Source: Clarkia xantiana subsp. parviflora (taxonomy: Eukaryota; Streptophyta; Magnoliopsida; Myrtales; Onagraceae). From it: a stretch of 64,000 nt of DNA. The notes under the pieces were generated by a model, which saw only the letters and a program-made list of their open reading frames with translations, ran no database searches and was not told the origin of the DNA. The stretch lies in the NCBI GenBank assembly GCA_036873135.1, contig JAPTYO010000018.1, positions 12,453,503 through 12,517,502 on the forward strand. Direction: 5' to 3'. Position 1 is the first letter of the stretch; each line of letters starts with the position of its first letter. Below are positions 20,522-31,131 of the stretch, piece after piece. The translations under genes and the position numbers were made by a program.

Positions 20522-21781
20522 TTATGCATAAAACTTTCTATGATGTTCACCACTAAAAGTATTAGTGGATATCTTCCCTTCAGAGTCCTCCAACCTATAG
20601 GCGTTCACCGTTAGAATTGCTGCAATTTTGTTAGGACCCTCCCATTTAGGTGATAGGTTATTCAATTGATTTTGTCGAGAGAATTCATTCCTTCTCCAAA
20701 CCATCTCTCCCAAGAAAAATTGGCGAGTCTTGACCCGACGGTTGTAATACCGTGCAGTTGCCAATCTCATTTTTGCTTGAGCTTCTTCCGCTTGATGGCG
20801 TTTTTCTTCCACCATGTCTAAGTCGAGACGTCTGGCTTCTTCATTGGCATCATCTCTGAAGTGGATGAACGATGTGAAGGTACCGCAATTTCTACCGGAG
20901 CCACTGCCTCTGTTCCGTACACCAAACTGAAGGGTGTTTCGCCGGTGGATGTTTTCGGAGTAGTTCTGATTTCCCAAAGGACATTTTCCAACTCATCCAC
21001 CCAATTGCCTTTCAACGCAACGAGTCTTTTCTTTAATCCGTCCAAGACAACTTTGTTCGCTGATTCTACTTGTCTGTTTGTTTGTGCGTGATGAACGGAA
21101 GCAAAACGATGCTCGATATTCAGTTCTTCGCAATACCATGCTATTGACGATCCCCTAAATTGAGGACCATTATCGCTAATGAGGACCCTTGGTACTCCAT
21201 ATCGTGAGACGATGCGTGACTGTAGGAACTTCAGCACATGAAACTCCGTGGTTCTGGCTAGTGCCTTTGCTTCAATACATTTGTAAAAGTAATCAATAGC
21301 AACGATAATGAACGTTAGTTGCGCCTTGGATTTGGGTAGAGGACCTATCAGGCCGATCCCCCATTGCGCAAACGGCCAAGCACTAGGAATCGTTGTCAAC
21401 GGTGCAGCTGGGGCTGTAATTTTCCTTGAATATAGTTGACATGGTTCGCATGCTTGAACCATATCTGTGGCTTCCTTATTCATAGTTGGCCAATAATATC
21501 CTTGGTTAAGGGCGAATTATGGATTTTCCACCTTCATGGCAAGCCGCGTACCCTTCGTGTAACTCTCGGACAATTCGCTCGGACTCTGGGGATGCCACAC
21601 ATCTCAAATAGGGAGTAGAGTATCCCTTTTTGTATAGTAAACCATCCATGATGGTATAATTGATGGCTAACCTTTGAATTCTGGTAGCCTTCACTTTCTC
21701 CTGAGGAAGGATTCCGTTTGACAAGTATTGAAAAATCGGAGTCATCCATGTAGGCGTAGAGTCGACCATCATTACTTCCAC
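20522..21781 (-). pseudogene. pol: A integrase relic
   Basis: Three overlapping open stretches (21,781-21,506, 21,483-20,818, 20,977-20,522) in different frames cover the domain. The zinc-binding part has LHEGYAACHEG and a CxxC reading CEPCQLYS. The catalytic core has WGIGLIGPLP, where B has WGIDLVGPLP: the first catalytic Asp is Gly. VLISDNGPQF and HAQTNRQVESANK hold the other two catalytic positions. The C-terminus has KWEGPNKI and ends EHHRKFYA. At least two frameshifts. Not functional. Confidence 0.85.
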
Positions 21782-21900
21782 TTAATCAATTGTAGAAATA
21801 ATGATCCTCTCAAGGAATTGCACCTCCTTTGCTATTGGGACACCTAAGGCGAATTTGCTCAATGCGTCCGCCTCTTGATTCTGTTCCCTTGGAATAGCCT

Positions 21901-22584
21901 CTATGTCAAAGCTCTTGAATTTCCCATCAATGCCTTAACTTCACGAAGATATTCTTGCATCCATTGTGACCTTGCCACATAATTCCCCTTCACTTGGTTC
22001 ACAACCAGTTGGGTGTCGCATTTTACACGGATGTGGTCCACCCCAATTCCTCTAGCTATGCGTAACCCCGTGATAAGTGCTTCGTACTCCACTTCATTAT
22101 TAGTGGCTCTAAAGGTTAGTGCCAAAGCATATCGTAAAGGAGTCTCTTCATTTGGAGGAATTAGAAGAAGTCCTGCCCCCGAGCCTTCAGCGTTAGACGA
22201 TCCGTCAATGTACATGCTCCATATCGAACTTGGATCGCAGACTAATTGTTCCGCACCCTCCCCCCTTTTCTCAATCGTTGGATCCTCCAAAATATGACCT
22301 GTAGTTTCCGCAATGAAATCCGCCAAGGCTTGCCCCTTAATTGCTGTTCTAGGTGCGAAGTGAATGCAGAATTCGGTTAACTCGACAGCCCATTTGATCA
22401 TTCTTCCCGAGGTATCAGGCTTTTGCAAGAAATTTTTAAGTGGCTGATTAGTGAGTACGGTTATTTCGTGTGCATGAAAATAAGGCCGTAACTTTCTTGC
22501 TACTATAATCAACGCATAAAGATACTTCTCAACAGCGGGATAGTTTATTTCACTTTTGGATAATGTCTTGCTTACAAAATACAC
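21901..22584 (-). pseudogene. pol: A dual RNase H relic
   Basis: Open 227-codon stretch. First comes the tail of the degenerate Ty3-type RNase H (LTNQPLKNFLQKPDTSGRM). The second RNase H has YIDGSSNAEGSGAG, NNEVEYEALITGL and KCDTQLVVNQ, carrying the Asp, Glu and Asp positions. The frame is lost near the last catalytic Asp. Confidence 0.85.
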
Positions 22585-22670
22585 CGGAAGTTGGGCACCA
22601 GCCTCTTACTTTATTAACATGACACTAACCGCAACATCACTTATTGACAAATATAAAAACAGGTCTTCTC

Positions 22671-23483
22671 CTAAGGTTTGTTTCGCCAAGGGTGGGAGGG
22701 TGAGAAGATGTTCCTTGAGTTGTCGAAACGCTTCTTCGCATCGTTCCTCCACTCGATTTTTTTATTTTCCCGCAACCCTTCAAAAAATGGCAAGGATTTT
22801 TCTCCTATCTTGGATAGGAATCTGCTGAGTGACGCCAATCTTCCATTGATGCGCTGAACCTCTCTATGGCAAGTGGGTGAGTGCATCTCCTCAATGGCTT
22901 GCAACTTTTCAGGATTCACCTCGATTCCACGTTGGCTTACCATAAAGCCCAAAAAAATTTCCGACTGTACCCCGAATGCGCACTTCGCAGGATTCAATCG
23001 GACCTGGTACAGACGCATCCTTTCGAATGTTGCCTTCAAGTATCCAACATGATCCGCACTCTTCCTTGATTTTACTAGCATATCGTCCACATAAGCTTCC
23101 ATCGTCTTGCCAATGAAATCACCAAAAAGCTTATTCACCATTCTCTGATAGGTGGCACCAGCATTAAGTAATCCGAACGACATCACCTCATAGTGATAAA
23201 TGTCACTTTCGGCGTAAAAGGCCGTGTGAGGAGCATCCTGAGGCGCCATCTTGATCTGATTGTAGCCCGAATAAGCATCCATGAAGCTCATCAACTCGTG
23301 TCCAGAGGTAGCATCCACCAGCTGGTCGATTCTAGGTAAGGGGTATGCATCTTTCGGACATGCCTTGTTTAGATCGCAGAAATCTATGCACATACGCCAC
23401 TTCCCATTGGACTTCTGAACGAGCACTGGGTTGGCCACCCATGATTGAAATCTAAGCTCTTTGACGAAACCAGCATCAAGCAA
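22671..23483 (-). pseudogene. pol: A reverse transcriptase relic
   Basis: Open 270-codon stretch with all main RT motifs: NPVLVQKSNGKWRMCIDF, DAYSGYNQIKM, the FGLLNAGATYQRM region and the catalytic YVDDMLVKS, then FLGFMVSQRGIEVNPEKL. The core motifs are intact. The flanking frame is broken near 23,510 and 22,670, so the polyprotein is interrupted on both sides. Confidence 0.9.
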
Positions 23484-23539
23484 TTTGCCAACTTCTTGTC
23501 TGATGGAAATTTTTTGTCTTCTCCCATAGGCCTTCTCTT

Positions 23540-24046
23540 CTAGACGATTGGCCTTATGGACGGATTAAGCCTCAATTCATGAGAAATGATCTCCGTGCTA
23601 ATACCCGGCATATCACTCGGAGACCAAGCAAACGATTCCTTGAATTCCCTCAAAAGTGAGATGAGGGCCTCTTCATTCTCCTTGGTAAGGAGGAAACCAA
23701 TGCGGACGACCCTCTCTGGTCCATCCACCTCTATCTCTTTCAGCTCTTCAATTGGAGACGGTCGACCTTTCTCCTCTCTTGGATCAATCTCCGAGACGAT
23801 AGCCATGGTTTCACCCACCGACTGATATTTTCTCCTTAGCGCGTTGACATAGCAATTTCGAGAAGCCACCTGATCTCCCATACCTTGCTTTGTCGGAAAT
23901 CTCATCACTTGGTGTGCTGTGGAAGGAACGATCTTGTAGGGATTAATCGTCATTCTTCCCAAAATTCCATTGTAGGCGCTAGGGTCGTCTACAACTATAA
24001 ATGGGACTTGCACCTCCAATTTTTTTCGCCCCGCTCCCATAACCAC
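23540..24046 (-). pseudogene. pol: A protease end and PR-RT linker
   Basis: 168-codon open stretch: end of protease (YNGILGRMTINPYKIVPSTA), then the conserved linker with VASRNCYVNALRRK, ending FAWSPSDMPGISTEIISHEL just before RT. Frameshifted relative to the upstream stretch near 24,055. Confidence 0.85.
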
Positions 24047-24063
24047 AGGAAGAAGAATTGACC

Positions 24064-25521
24064 CTAATGGTAAGAAGTCGATCCGGCGAAACCAATGAGT
24101 GGGAAATTAATCGGCTTAACATCGGACTTGGTTTTGCCCAAGGCCACCAAATCTTCAAGGAACAGAATATCTGAAGAACTTCCTCCATCAACTAGAATTC
24201 TCTTCACATCACAATCCAGAATGTTTAGGGTGATCACCAGTGCATCATCATGAGGGAAATTTATTTGCTCCATATCATCTTCAGAAAAAGAAAGAATTGA
24301 CTTCTCCGATGATGTTGGACGTTTCCTTGACAGCGCGATGTCAGTAGCCTGAGAGGCATACACTTCCCTTGCATTACTCACCGTTCCCCTAGAGGCATAG
24401 CCACCATGTAACATGTTGACAACCCTCTTTGGCGAGGCATTGTCTTCCATCACCTTCTTTCCTTTGTCTTTCGCCGGGGCTAAAGGGAGAGGGCTCCGTG
24501 ACCTCTTTCGAGATCCTTCAATAAAATTCTTCAAGTGACCCTGTTGGATCAATTTCTCGATGTCTTGCCTCAACCGAATGCAATTATCGGTATGGTGTCC
24601 TTTGCACTGTTGGTATTCACACCAATGGTTGGCATGATTTCCCAACTGCACTCCGGCTTTCTTCGGGGGCGGTGGGGTGTCAAGACCCTTTTGTCTCATC
24701 TCATGAAGAATAACCGAGAGCTCTCTATTTAAAGGAGTGAAACGAACTTCCTGAACCTTATTCGTACGATGTCGATTATCTTCTAAGAGGGGACCGCCTC
24801 GAGGGCGATTTTCAGGTGCTACCCATGTCAATGGTTGGCGTTGACTATGAGGAGTAGAAGTATTTTCCTTCTTTTTCTTGTTCGTCTCTCCAACTGCCGA
24901 TTCTGCCATCTTCTTTGTTTTGCGGAATGACCTGGTCTGCTCTAAGTCCATATGAGACTTAAGTCGAGCCGCCAATTGCTCAAGGGTATATATTGGATGA
25001 AGAGCCATATTATCCTTCAATGCAGCACGTAGTCTTCCGAGATTTCTCTTGAAAGTACGGATAATCTCCCCCTCCATCATATCTTCATCTATATCGGCCA
25101 GATTCTGATTGAAACGAGCATAATAACTTGCCAATGTCTCATCATGTCCTTGTCGGACTTCGTCTAGTGAATTCGTATCCTTGAGAAGTTGACGAGTTCC
25201 CATGTAACGCTGCAGGAACTTGGACTTCAGGTATTTCCACGAACTAACCGAACCTTTGGGCAGGCCGAAATACCAATGTGAGGCAGCACCCGTTAAAGTA
25301 GTCGGGAATAACAAAGCGATGTGATTATCGTCTTTAGTTCGTCCCAACAGTGAAGCCTCATGCTGCTGCACATGCTCCACCGGGTCACCTTTCCCAGTAT
25401 AACGCGGTATTTCTACTGCAGTTACACTATCCGGTATAATGATATCCACTAAGTCTTGTGAGAATGGATGAGAAGAACGATCCCTCAAATTATGCATTAT
25501 TTTGACCCAAGACTCCTCCAT
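24064..25521 (-). pseudogene. gag: A Gag core, zinc knuckle and protease N-terminus
   Basis: 485-codon open stretch. Gag core: GKGDPVEHVQQHEASLLGRT, HWYFGLPKGSVSSWKYLKS, DETLASYYARFNQNLADID. The knuckle reads CEYQQCKGHHTDNC, so its second ligand is Gln where B, C and D have His. A shortened Arg/Ser part (GSRKRSRSP) follows, then NMLHGGYASRGTVSNAREV and the protease core FPHDDALVITLNILD, RILVDGGSSSDILF with catalytic Asp present. Open, but cut off from the rest of pol by frameshifts. Confidence 0.9.
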
Positions 25522-25563
25522 CTTTTTGGTAATCAGTGCCTCTATCTATTCAGCAGTTATCAT

Positions 25564-26274
25564 TCACCCTGTAGGAGCAACAAGGACCTGGGGAGGTGGG
25601 GGAGGCATAGCCGTACTCACGTTCTGACTTGCTGTAGGAGGAGGTGGGTACGGCTGATACGGAGGAGGCTGGTAATGCTGATATTGTGGTTGATTCGGAG
25701 GAGGCACTTGTTGCTGAGTGGGTACCTCTCCTTCCCGTACTATGGAAGTTGAAGACACCAATGGGGTAAACTGACTCTGCGGTGGTGGTGGTGGAGGCAT
25801 ACCACCTCGGGCTCTCATCGCTTCTCTATACGCCAATAGTGCATCCAAAGCAGCCATAAGCTCCGAAGTTACCGGATAATTTCTGGGAAGACCACCTTGA
25901 GGGGGCATCAGATAGGGAGGAACTGCATATGATGGATGTCCATATGAGGGGATTCCTTGCAAGGGCATTCCATATGACGGCATTCCATACTGGAATCCGT
26001 AAGACGGAACAGGACCCCGTGGTGGTCTTTCCTGAGAAGATGGTCCTCGTGCCAATGGAGTTGATGCTGAAGAAGATAAATCTCCTTAGACATGGGATGG
26101 TCCATCTTGTCGACCAGCTGGACGAGATGGACGTTGTGAGGATGGAGGATTTGCAGGGAGCACCGGCGGTCGGTTGGACTGAGTCGGATGATCTCTTCTT
26201 GGTGGTGGACGAGGTCCATTGGATGGAACACCCGTCGTTTGCCGAGTAGCAGTCATTGATCGGGTAACAACCAT
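25564..26274 (-). pseudogene. gag: A Gag N-terminus
   Basis: Likely start is ATG 26,274 (MVVTRSMTATRQT); C begins MPSTRSMAAGKQ and B has STRSMAGGGKK, so a TRSM start motif is shared. The region is rich in Pro and Gln (QVPPPNQPQYQHYQPPPY) and is spread over two frames, with TGA or frameshift breaks near 26,090 and 25,560. Low-complexity Gag leader, no catalytic role expected. Confidence 0.7.
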
Positions 26275-26290
26275 GAATTTTAGTAGGGAT

Positions 26291-26309
26291 TTCCCACAGA
26301 CGGCGCCAA
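26291..26309 (-). promoter_or_regulatory. A primer-binding site
   Basis: Minus strand TTGGCGCCGTCTGTGGGAA, one base inside the 5' LTR end. Confidence 0.9.
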
Positions 26310-26310
26310 A

Positions 26311-27132
26311 TGTTGGGTTTTGATCTCCAGATGAAGCTCGAACCCGACCGTCTGCGCGTCCGACCCTGCAATAAGGGACAAACCAGGCTTGTGCCCGGTA
26401 ATCCCCCTCCAAAACTTAAGTCAGAACTCATAATATGATGTCTAAGAACTGATATGTATTATAGTTTCAATCAAAACGTCAAGAATGAGAAGAGATATGA
26501 ACTTATATTTATAGGGAATGGAATATATGGAAACTGGCCCATACATTTATGGTGCACCGATACCTTAGTATGGAAAGTGGTATATGCACACTTTCCTTTT
26601 TGGAGAGGGGATCACTTATTTACTTTAGGGACAATGTGGCTTCTTCTTGGGGAAGATGCGAACCCGAACCCTTATGTCAAGTTAGTCCTTCGTTTTATAA
26701 ACAGAGAGGACGAGACGACTTCTCCTTATGGAGAGAGTCGTTTCTTGTTCTGCGGAGGAGGGACGATTCCTTCTCTAAGGAGAGGATCGTCTCTCCCTCA
26801 TGGGAGAGGGGACGATCCCCTCTCTTGGAGAGGGTCGTCCCTCTCTCCTGGGAGAGGGGACGATCCCCTCTCCTGGAGAGGGTCATCCCTCTCTCTTTGG
26901 AGAGGGGACGATCCCCTCTCCTGGAGAGGGTCATCCCCTTCTCCTTGGAAAGGGGACGATCCCCTCTCCTGGAGAGGGTCGTCCCCCTCTCCTTGGAGAT
27001 GGTCGTCCCCCTCTCCTTGGAGAGGGTCGTCCCCCTCTCGTGGAGAGGGTTTGTTATACCTTTGTCCGTCTAGAGTGTATTCTAGCCCGATTAGCGGAAA
27101 TTACTATCCGGTTCTTAGACCGATATCCATTA
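26311..27132 (-). repeat. A 5' LTR
   Basis: 822 bp. TGTTGGG at its left edge; the right edge ends ATATCCATTA, with terminal CA changed to TA. The TATA motif is minus strand near 26,503-26,514; the U3 array is at about 26,800-27,050. Confidence 0.95.
26503..26514 (-). promoter_or_regulatory. TATA box of the A 5' LTR
   Basis: Minus strand CTATAAATATAA, downstream of the U3 repeat array in transcription direction. Confidence 0.65.
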
Positions 27133-27137
27133 GGGGT
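27133..27137. repeat. Right target-site duplication of A (GGGGT)
   Basis: Identical to 3,483-3,487. Confidence 0.9.
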
Positions 27138-28734
27138 GTCATCCCTTACCTGGGTTCTCCTGTGGAAAAGTGTTTGTTACCTGGATGTGTGAAGGTCGCC
27201 TTTTCAAGAGCGATTCTTGTTGTTGCCAACTTTAGGAGGGTCGTACGGAGGGTTCGCGCTGTTGTTCCCTCTTTGTGCCTTCCTCTTGGCAGGTGTAGTG
27301 TCATGGGCTTATGTGGCCAAACAGTCTCGTACACCCAACGTCTTTGTCCATCTCTCAGTAGAGTGCCGGGCATTTATTCTTGTGGCACCCCCTAATTTCT
27401 CGGTAGTCACACTGTGCTTTCGTGTCTTATGGAGGATAATCCACTTTGGCTTTACTTGTTCGGTGCCCTCGTGTTTTGGGTTTCTTCTTCGTATGTTTGC
27501 TCGCTTATGCTTGTCTGTTCGGGCACGATAGGTGTCTCTTGCTGCACCTTTCCTTCATCTATACTTGTTTGTACTGATCACATTTCTGAGTAAACCCTTT
27601 TTCGATGTACTCTTGAGGGGGTTGGGGGGTGGGTAATGGAGACTTCTCCCCTTTCATCTTGGATCCCGTTTCTTCAATTTACTCATTGTAAAAGTCAGTT
27701 TGGTGTAGTACCACCGGCTTTGTGCTATTCATATTTGCTTCAAGATTGTTGTTGAGATCTCTTGATCGGTGTCAACTCTCATGTATATTCTCCTACTATG
27801 CGAGTAGAATGTTGATTGCTATGTGTCGTTGCCTTCCCCCTTGATATGAGAGTTGGCACGCTGCAGTTTTTTTTTTTCAACATATGTGTGTCTGGGGTTT
27901 CAAACATTTCTTCTTATTTAGCCAAGTAGCGGTGTTCGCTCTTGAGGAGGTCTTGTAACTTGCTTTTCCTCATTTTCCCTTTAACCGGTAATACTTGTCG
28001 AGATCAATACGTTCCAACTCTTCCTTAGAGAATTCTCCAAGGCTCTGGAGGGTTGTCGTTTTAAGCACAATTCTCCTTTTGTTATGAACAAGGGGTTGCC
28101 CCTGTAGCAGTCATGTCTTGTTGCTCGGAAATCTCTATTGTTGTACTCATGTTGTGTATGTACTCAATCATAAGTGATGTTGGAGCTATGGGGTTGTCCC
28201 CCTTCATCTTTTGTAATAGATGTCATTCACTCAGTGCTTGGTGCATGACGTCAATGGCATGATTTTCTATCGGCGCCTACTTTGTTAGGACTTGTATCCT
28301 TGGTTTCCTTTCTTCCTTGTAAGATGGCGAATGACTGTTCATAACCACCCCAGTGCATTGAACTTAGTTGAAGTGTGCGCCTAACGTGAGGGTGCGATCT
28401 CGAATCTTCACGTATCTATCTTGATAAACATGTCATTCATTGTAAATATAATGCAGAGTCCAAGAATCTCCGGTTTAGAATCATAATTCGAGAATGAAAA
28501 CGTGATCATCTATTAGATGGCTTCTTAACATAGGGAGTCCATTTTTGCAGGGATAAATGCAAGGATACTCATAAGGATAAGTCTCCTATCCTTGTTCCAG
28601 CCTTATTGGTAGTGTTATCGCCCCCCCCCCCCCCCCCCCCCTCATGGGTATTCATCAAAGCTTACCATTGGGAGTTCCCCTAGCGTTAGGTATGTCGGAC
28701 TAAATCCTAGTATTGTCAATAGCTAGATATGGGG
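27138..28734 (-). other. Degenerate Z interior right of insertion A
   Basis: No continuous coding sequence. By position it should be Z RT, PR-RT linker and protease end. Faint resemblance to the linker region of A is seen around 28,020-28,260, not enough to annotate domains. Confidence 0.45.
28621..28641. repeat. Homopolymer of 21 C
   Basis: Uninterrupted run of 21 cytosines inside Z. True length is uncertain because such runs are hard to sequence. Confidence 0.9.
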
Positions 28735-28841
28735 GATGTCTGCCAAACTCCTTCCATACACTATAATTCTCTTCATGTTAAAGCTAGTGATTTCCGCTGT
28801 TGTAACCAAGGCATCATTATGTGGAAACACTATGTGTTCTA
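28735..28841 (-). pseudogene. pol: Z protease active-site relic
   Basis: One minus-strand frame reads HIVFPHNDALVTTAEIT, then FNMKRIIVYGRS. It aligns with FPHDDALVITLNILD and VKRILVDGGSS of A. The catalytic Asp (VDGGS) is Tyr here (VYGRS), so the enzyme would be dead. This fixes Z as a minus-strand Tat relic. Confidence 0.75.
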
Positions 28842-29965
28842 TACCCTTTTTTGAGAACTGGATGACTGTGTTTTCCTCATCTCACTACTAGGCTCGGGGC
28901 CTTGTAAAATCCTTAATAGAAGTGTGTTCTCTTAGTTGGTATGAGCTACCAGGTGCAATCGTACCTACTGACTGTTTTGTGATATCATATAGGTGAGTTG
29001 GGGACGTTTTCCCTTAAGAGTGGGTGTTGTCCATGTGGTATGATTTCCCCAATCTTGTGAAGAGGTATTCTCGTGCTGCCTCTTCTTATGCTAATAGGTA
29101 ATCTCTTTGTTTCGCGGGGAAGGCACGTTGTCACTTGGGTGGTGCCCCCCTTGCATATCAATGTGAGATGGTGTCTTCTAGCAAATCTTGACGCTAAGAT
29201 ACTTAGCGGAAGGTTGTAGTGAATGATTTGTCCTATGTGACCTTCCCTCTTAGTGATGTTTTCCCGGAGGCGTAATCTTATAGGTGCTATTTAGGAATGA
29301 GACGTATGTTCCTCATGCGTTCCTTTGAGGAGGCTGAACATGTTGTAGTGCCGATCAAACATGTTTGAGGAAGACAGTTTGTTGGCGGCGATGTTTTAGT
29401 CGGTGACGACACTTTTATTTTTTTGTGACGTGTAGCCTTGGCAACGACTATTTTGGTCGGTGATGATATTTTTGTTCGTCAATGACGTGTAGCCTCGGCG
29501 AAGACTCTCTTGGTCGGCGGGGGCGTTTTGATGGACTCTTCTAGTAGTCAACCTGTGTATATATATATTACGGAGCCTGAAGACATCCGGAAGGGTCATT
29601 CTTGGAAAACAAGATAATATCAAGTATCAAATATCTACCCCTTTCAGGGAGTCAAATTGTTATGCATTTAAATTAAATAAGAGGATATGGGAAGGATACG
29701 GGTTTGGGGGTGTTGATATCCCCTGCTTCCTTGGTAATATACTTGTCTTCCTTCATTGGATTGTGCGTATTCTTTCCCTCTTGAGTAATATAAGGTCGCA
29801 TCCTTGCCAAGGCGGACTATATGGAGGTATATCCACCGTACATGCTATGTGTGATCTCACTCCACTGCGCTTGTCCACAAGTCTCCCCTTTATAGTAGAG
29901 ATGTCGTAACATAGTGTGGCACTCCATGAGTTCCAAGCACATAGCCTTGTCTTGTCCCCTTGTTG
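28842..29965 (-). other. Degenerate Z gag region
   Basis: Expected gag by position between the protease relic and the gag N-terminus. Only short open stretches; no zinc knuckle could be read. Includes a two-copy repeat at 29,398-29,525. Confidence 0.45.
29398..29525. repeat. Two to three degenerate copies of a 60-bp unit in Z
   Basis: TTGGTCGGTGATGA and GTGACGTGTAGCCTTGGC recur about 60 bp apart; a third partial copy starts at about 29,512. Confidence 0.6.
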
Positions 29966-30193
29966 TCAGTAGGAGAGGTGTACATAGGGTTGTCTTGCAC
30001 GAGGGGTTGGGACCTGTCGTGCTGTATCATGAGTAGGCGGTTGCCTTGTCAAGTTGTCGGGGCGATGTCCCTCACTTTGAGCTCTCATTGGAATGTCCCT
30101 TGGTGGGGCTTGGTCAATCGGAGCCACAGGTGGTCCGTATCTTCCAGCTCTCCTTGCCTCATGGTATGCAATCAATTCATCTACAATTGACAT
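29966..30193 (-). pseudogene. gag: Z Gag N-terminal relic
   Basis: 75-codon stretch with VDELIAYHEARRAGRYGPP, like MAALDALLAYREAMRARGG in the Gag leader of A. It lies between the PBS and the protease relic, as expected for gag. Confidence 0.6.
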
Positions 30194-30386
30194 GAATCCT
30201 TTATTACTGGAGGTATACCTTGGGAGAACATCGGTTGTCTTGATGCGGCATATGTATGTCCATTAAACATTGGCATAACATTTGATGTGATTGTGTTTTT
30301 AGGTATCCCTAATGGTTGATCTTATGGCGGCATTGCATAAGGAAAACATTGAGGGGGGTATCTAATTAACGGCATTTTGTTCAAAT
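30194..30386 (-). other. Z sequence between PBS and readable gag
   Basis: Probably the decayed Gag start and leader; nothing readable. Confidence 0.4.
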
Positions 30387-30406
30387 CACGCAGACGACGC
30401 AAATAA
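30387..30406 (-). promoter_or_regulatory. Decayed Z primer-binding site
   Basis: Minus strand TTATTTGCGTCGTCTGCGTG next to the LTR, a mutated form of the TTGGCGCCGTCTGTGGG site of A, B and C. Confidence 0.6.
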
Positions 30407-30658
30407 TGTTACAAGCTCGGCCGGGGTCCGATCTTGGCGGCCTTGCGTCGAGTCACGTTCCTTCAATCTTCGTGTTACAGTCAATCAAACTCCGTGTCTG
30501 GCGGACCTGCACAAAGGGCAGTGCCAGAGAGGGGGGGTGTCTCTGGCGAACCCTCTCTGATGCCTAAGTCAGTTAGTAATTCTAGAGAGATAAAATGTAG
30601 AGAGAAGCCAGAGCTCAGGTGTCTCAATCCGATATCAAGTTGGAAATAATGGACCAAA

Positions 30659-30675
30659 GCCCCTATTTATAGAGT
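30659..30675 (-). promoter_or_regulatory. TATA box of the Z 5' LTR
   Basis: Minus strand CTCTATAAATAGGGGC, a strong plant TATA context. Confidence 0.75.
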
Positions 30676-30816
30676 TTTGGATCCTGGCACCGGAGGGGCC
30701 CACATTTTTATGTGGGGCCCGCACAGAGATTAAAAGACTAATCGGGTATACGCGTGCCCCGGGTGTCAGTACCCGGGGATCGGGGGCCGGCGCAGGACGC
30801 GTCGGGCCCATTTTCA

Positions 30817-31010
30817 CCGGACATGTCCGGTTGCATGCAACTGGACAATCACGGTTGCATGCAAGTGGACACGTCCAGTTGCATAAGCAACTTGGACATG
30901 TCCGGTTGATTGAAACTTGGACATGTCCAAGTTGCAATGCAACCGGACATGTCCGGTTGCCGGTTGCTCCGGACGAACCTGGTACAGCCGGACAAGTTCG
31001 TCCGGTTGCT
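30817..31010. repeat. Palindrome cluster in Z U3 (GGACATGTCC)
   Basis: GGACATGTCC or one-base variants at 30,819, 30,867, 30,894, 30,919 and 30,945, two of them extended to CCGGACATGTCCGG. Interleaved with GGTTGCATGCAA. The cluster lies upstream of the TATA box in transcription direction. Confidence 0.85.
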
Positions 31011-31131
31011 CCGGAATTGTCTGTGGCAACCTGAATAGGGCGTACCCTTAGAAATAAACAGACTTACCTTGAAGTCTGCAGGGCGACCGTGTTTGAGCCT
31101 TAGTGAGGTCCAATCGGATGTATATCCATCA

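Larger units (their letters stand above)
3488..27132 (-). mobile_element. Tat-type Ty3/gypsy retrotransposon A (contains B)
   Basis: Complete minus-strand element: 5' LTR 26,311-27,132, PBS 26,291-26,309, decayed gag-pol 26,274-20,522, tandem array about 19,915-20,440, antisense gene 5,649-19,520 split by insertion B, PPT 4,393-4,404, 3' LTR 3,488-4,392. The perfect 5-bp TSD GGGGT shows a single integration into Z. Without B and one TSD copy it is about 12.2 kb. The first 490 bp of the two LTRs differ at about 12 sites by eye (about 2.4 percent). The right LTR ends TA instead of CA, probably a C-to-T change. Gag-pol has several frameshifts, so A cannot supply its own proteins. Confidence 0.95.
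1..31131 (-). mobile_element. Tat-type Ty3/gypsy retrotransposon Z (outer element, left end outside window)
   Basis: Minus-strand LTR element reconstructed from parts on both sides of insertion A. Its 5' LTR is 30,407-31,131, with a decayed PBS just inside it, gag N-terminus at 29,966-30,193, a protease relic near 28,740-28,840, a tandem-repeat spacer at 1,799-2,285 and the C-terminal half of an antisense gene at 1-1,284. This order matches A and B. The 3' LTR would lie left of base 1. The right LTR edge ends ATATCCATCA, like A, and is followed by AATAT. The related copia-2 copy reads GAATATGGTAGTCTG around the same point, so Z sits inside copia-1. RT and integrase are not recognisable, so Z is an old relic. 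Parts are seen in the sequence; their membership of one element is inferred from order, strand and flanks. Confidence 0.75.
30407..31131 (-). repeat. Z 5' LTR
   Basis: Starts TGTTAC beside the PBS and ends ATATCCATCA, 725 bp. The second LTR lies outside the window, so the ends rest on TG/CA, the PBS and the flank comparison with copia-2 at 39,830-39,850. Confidence 0.75.
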
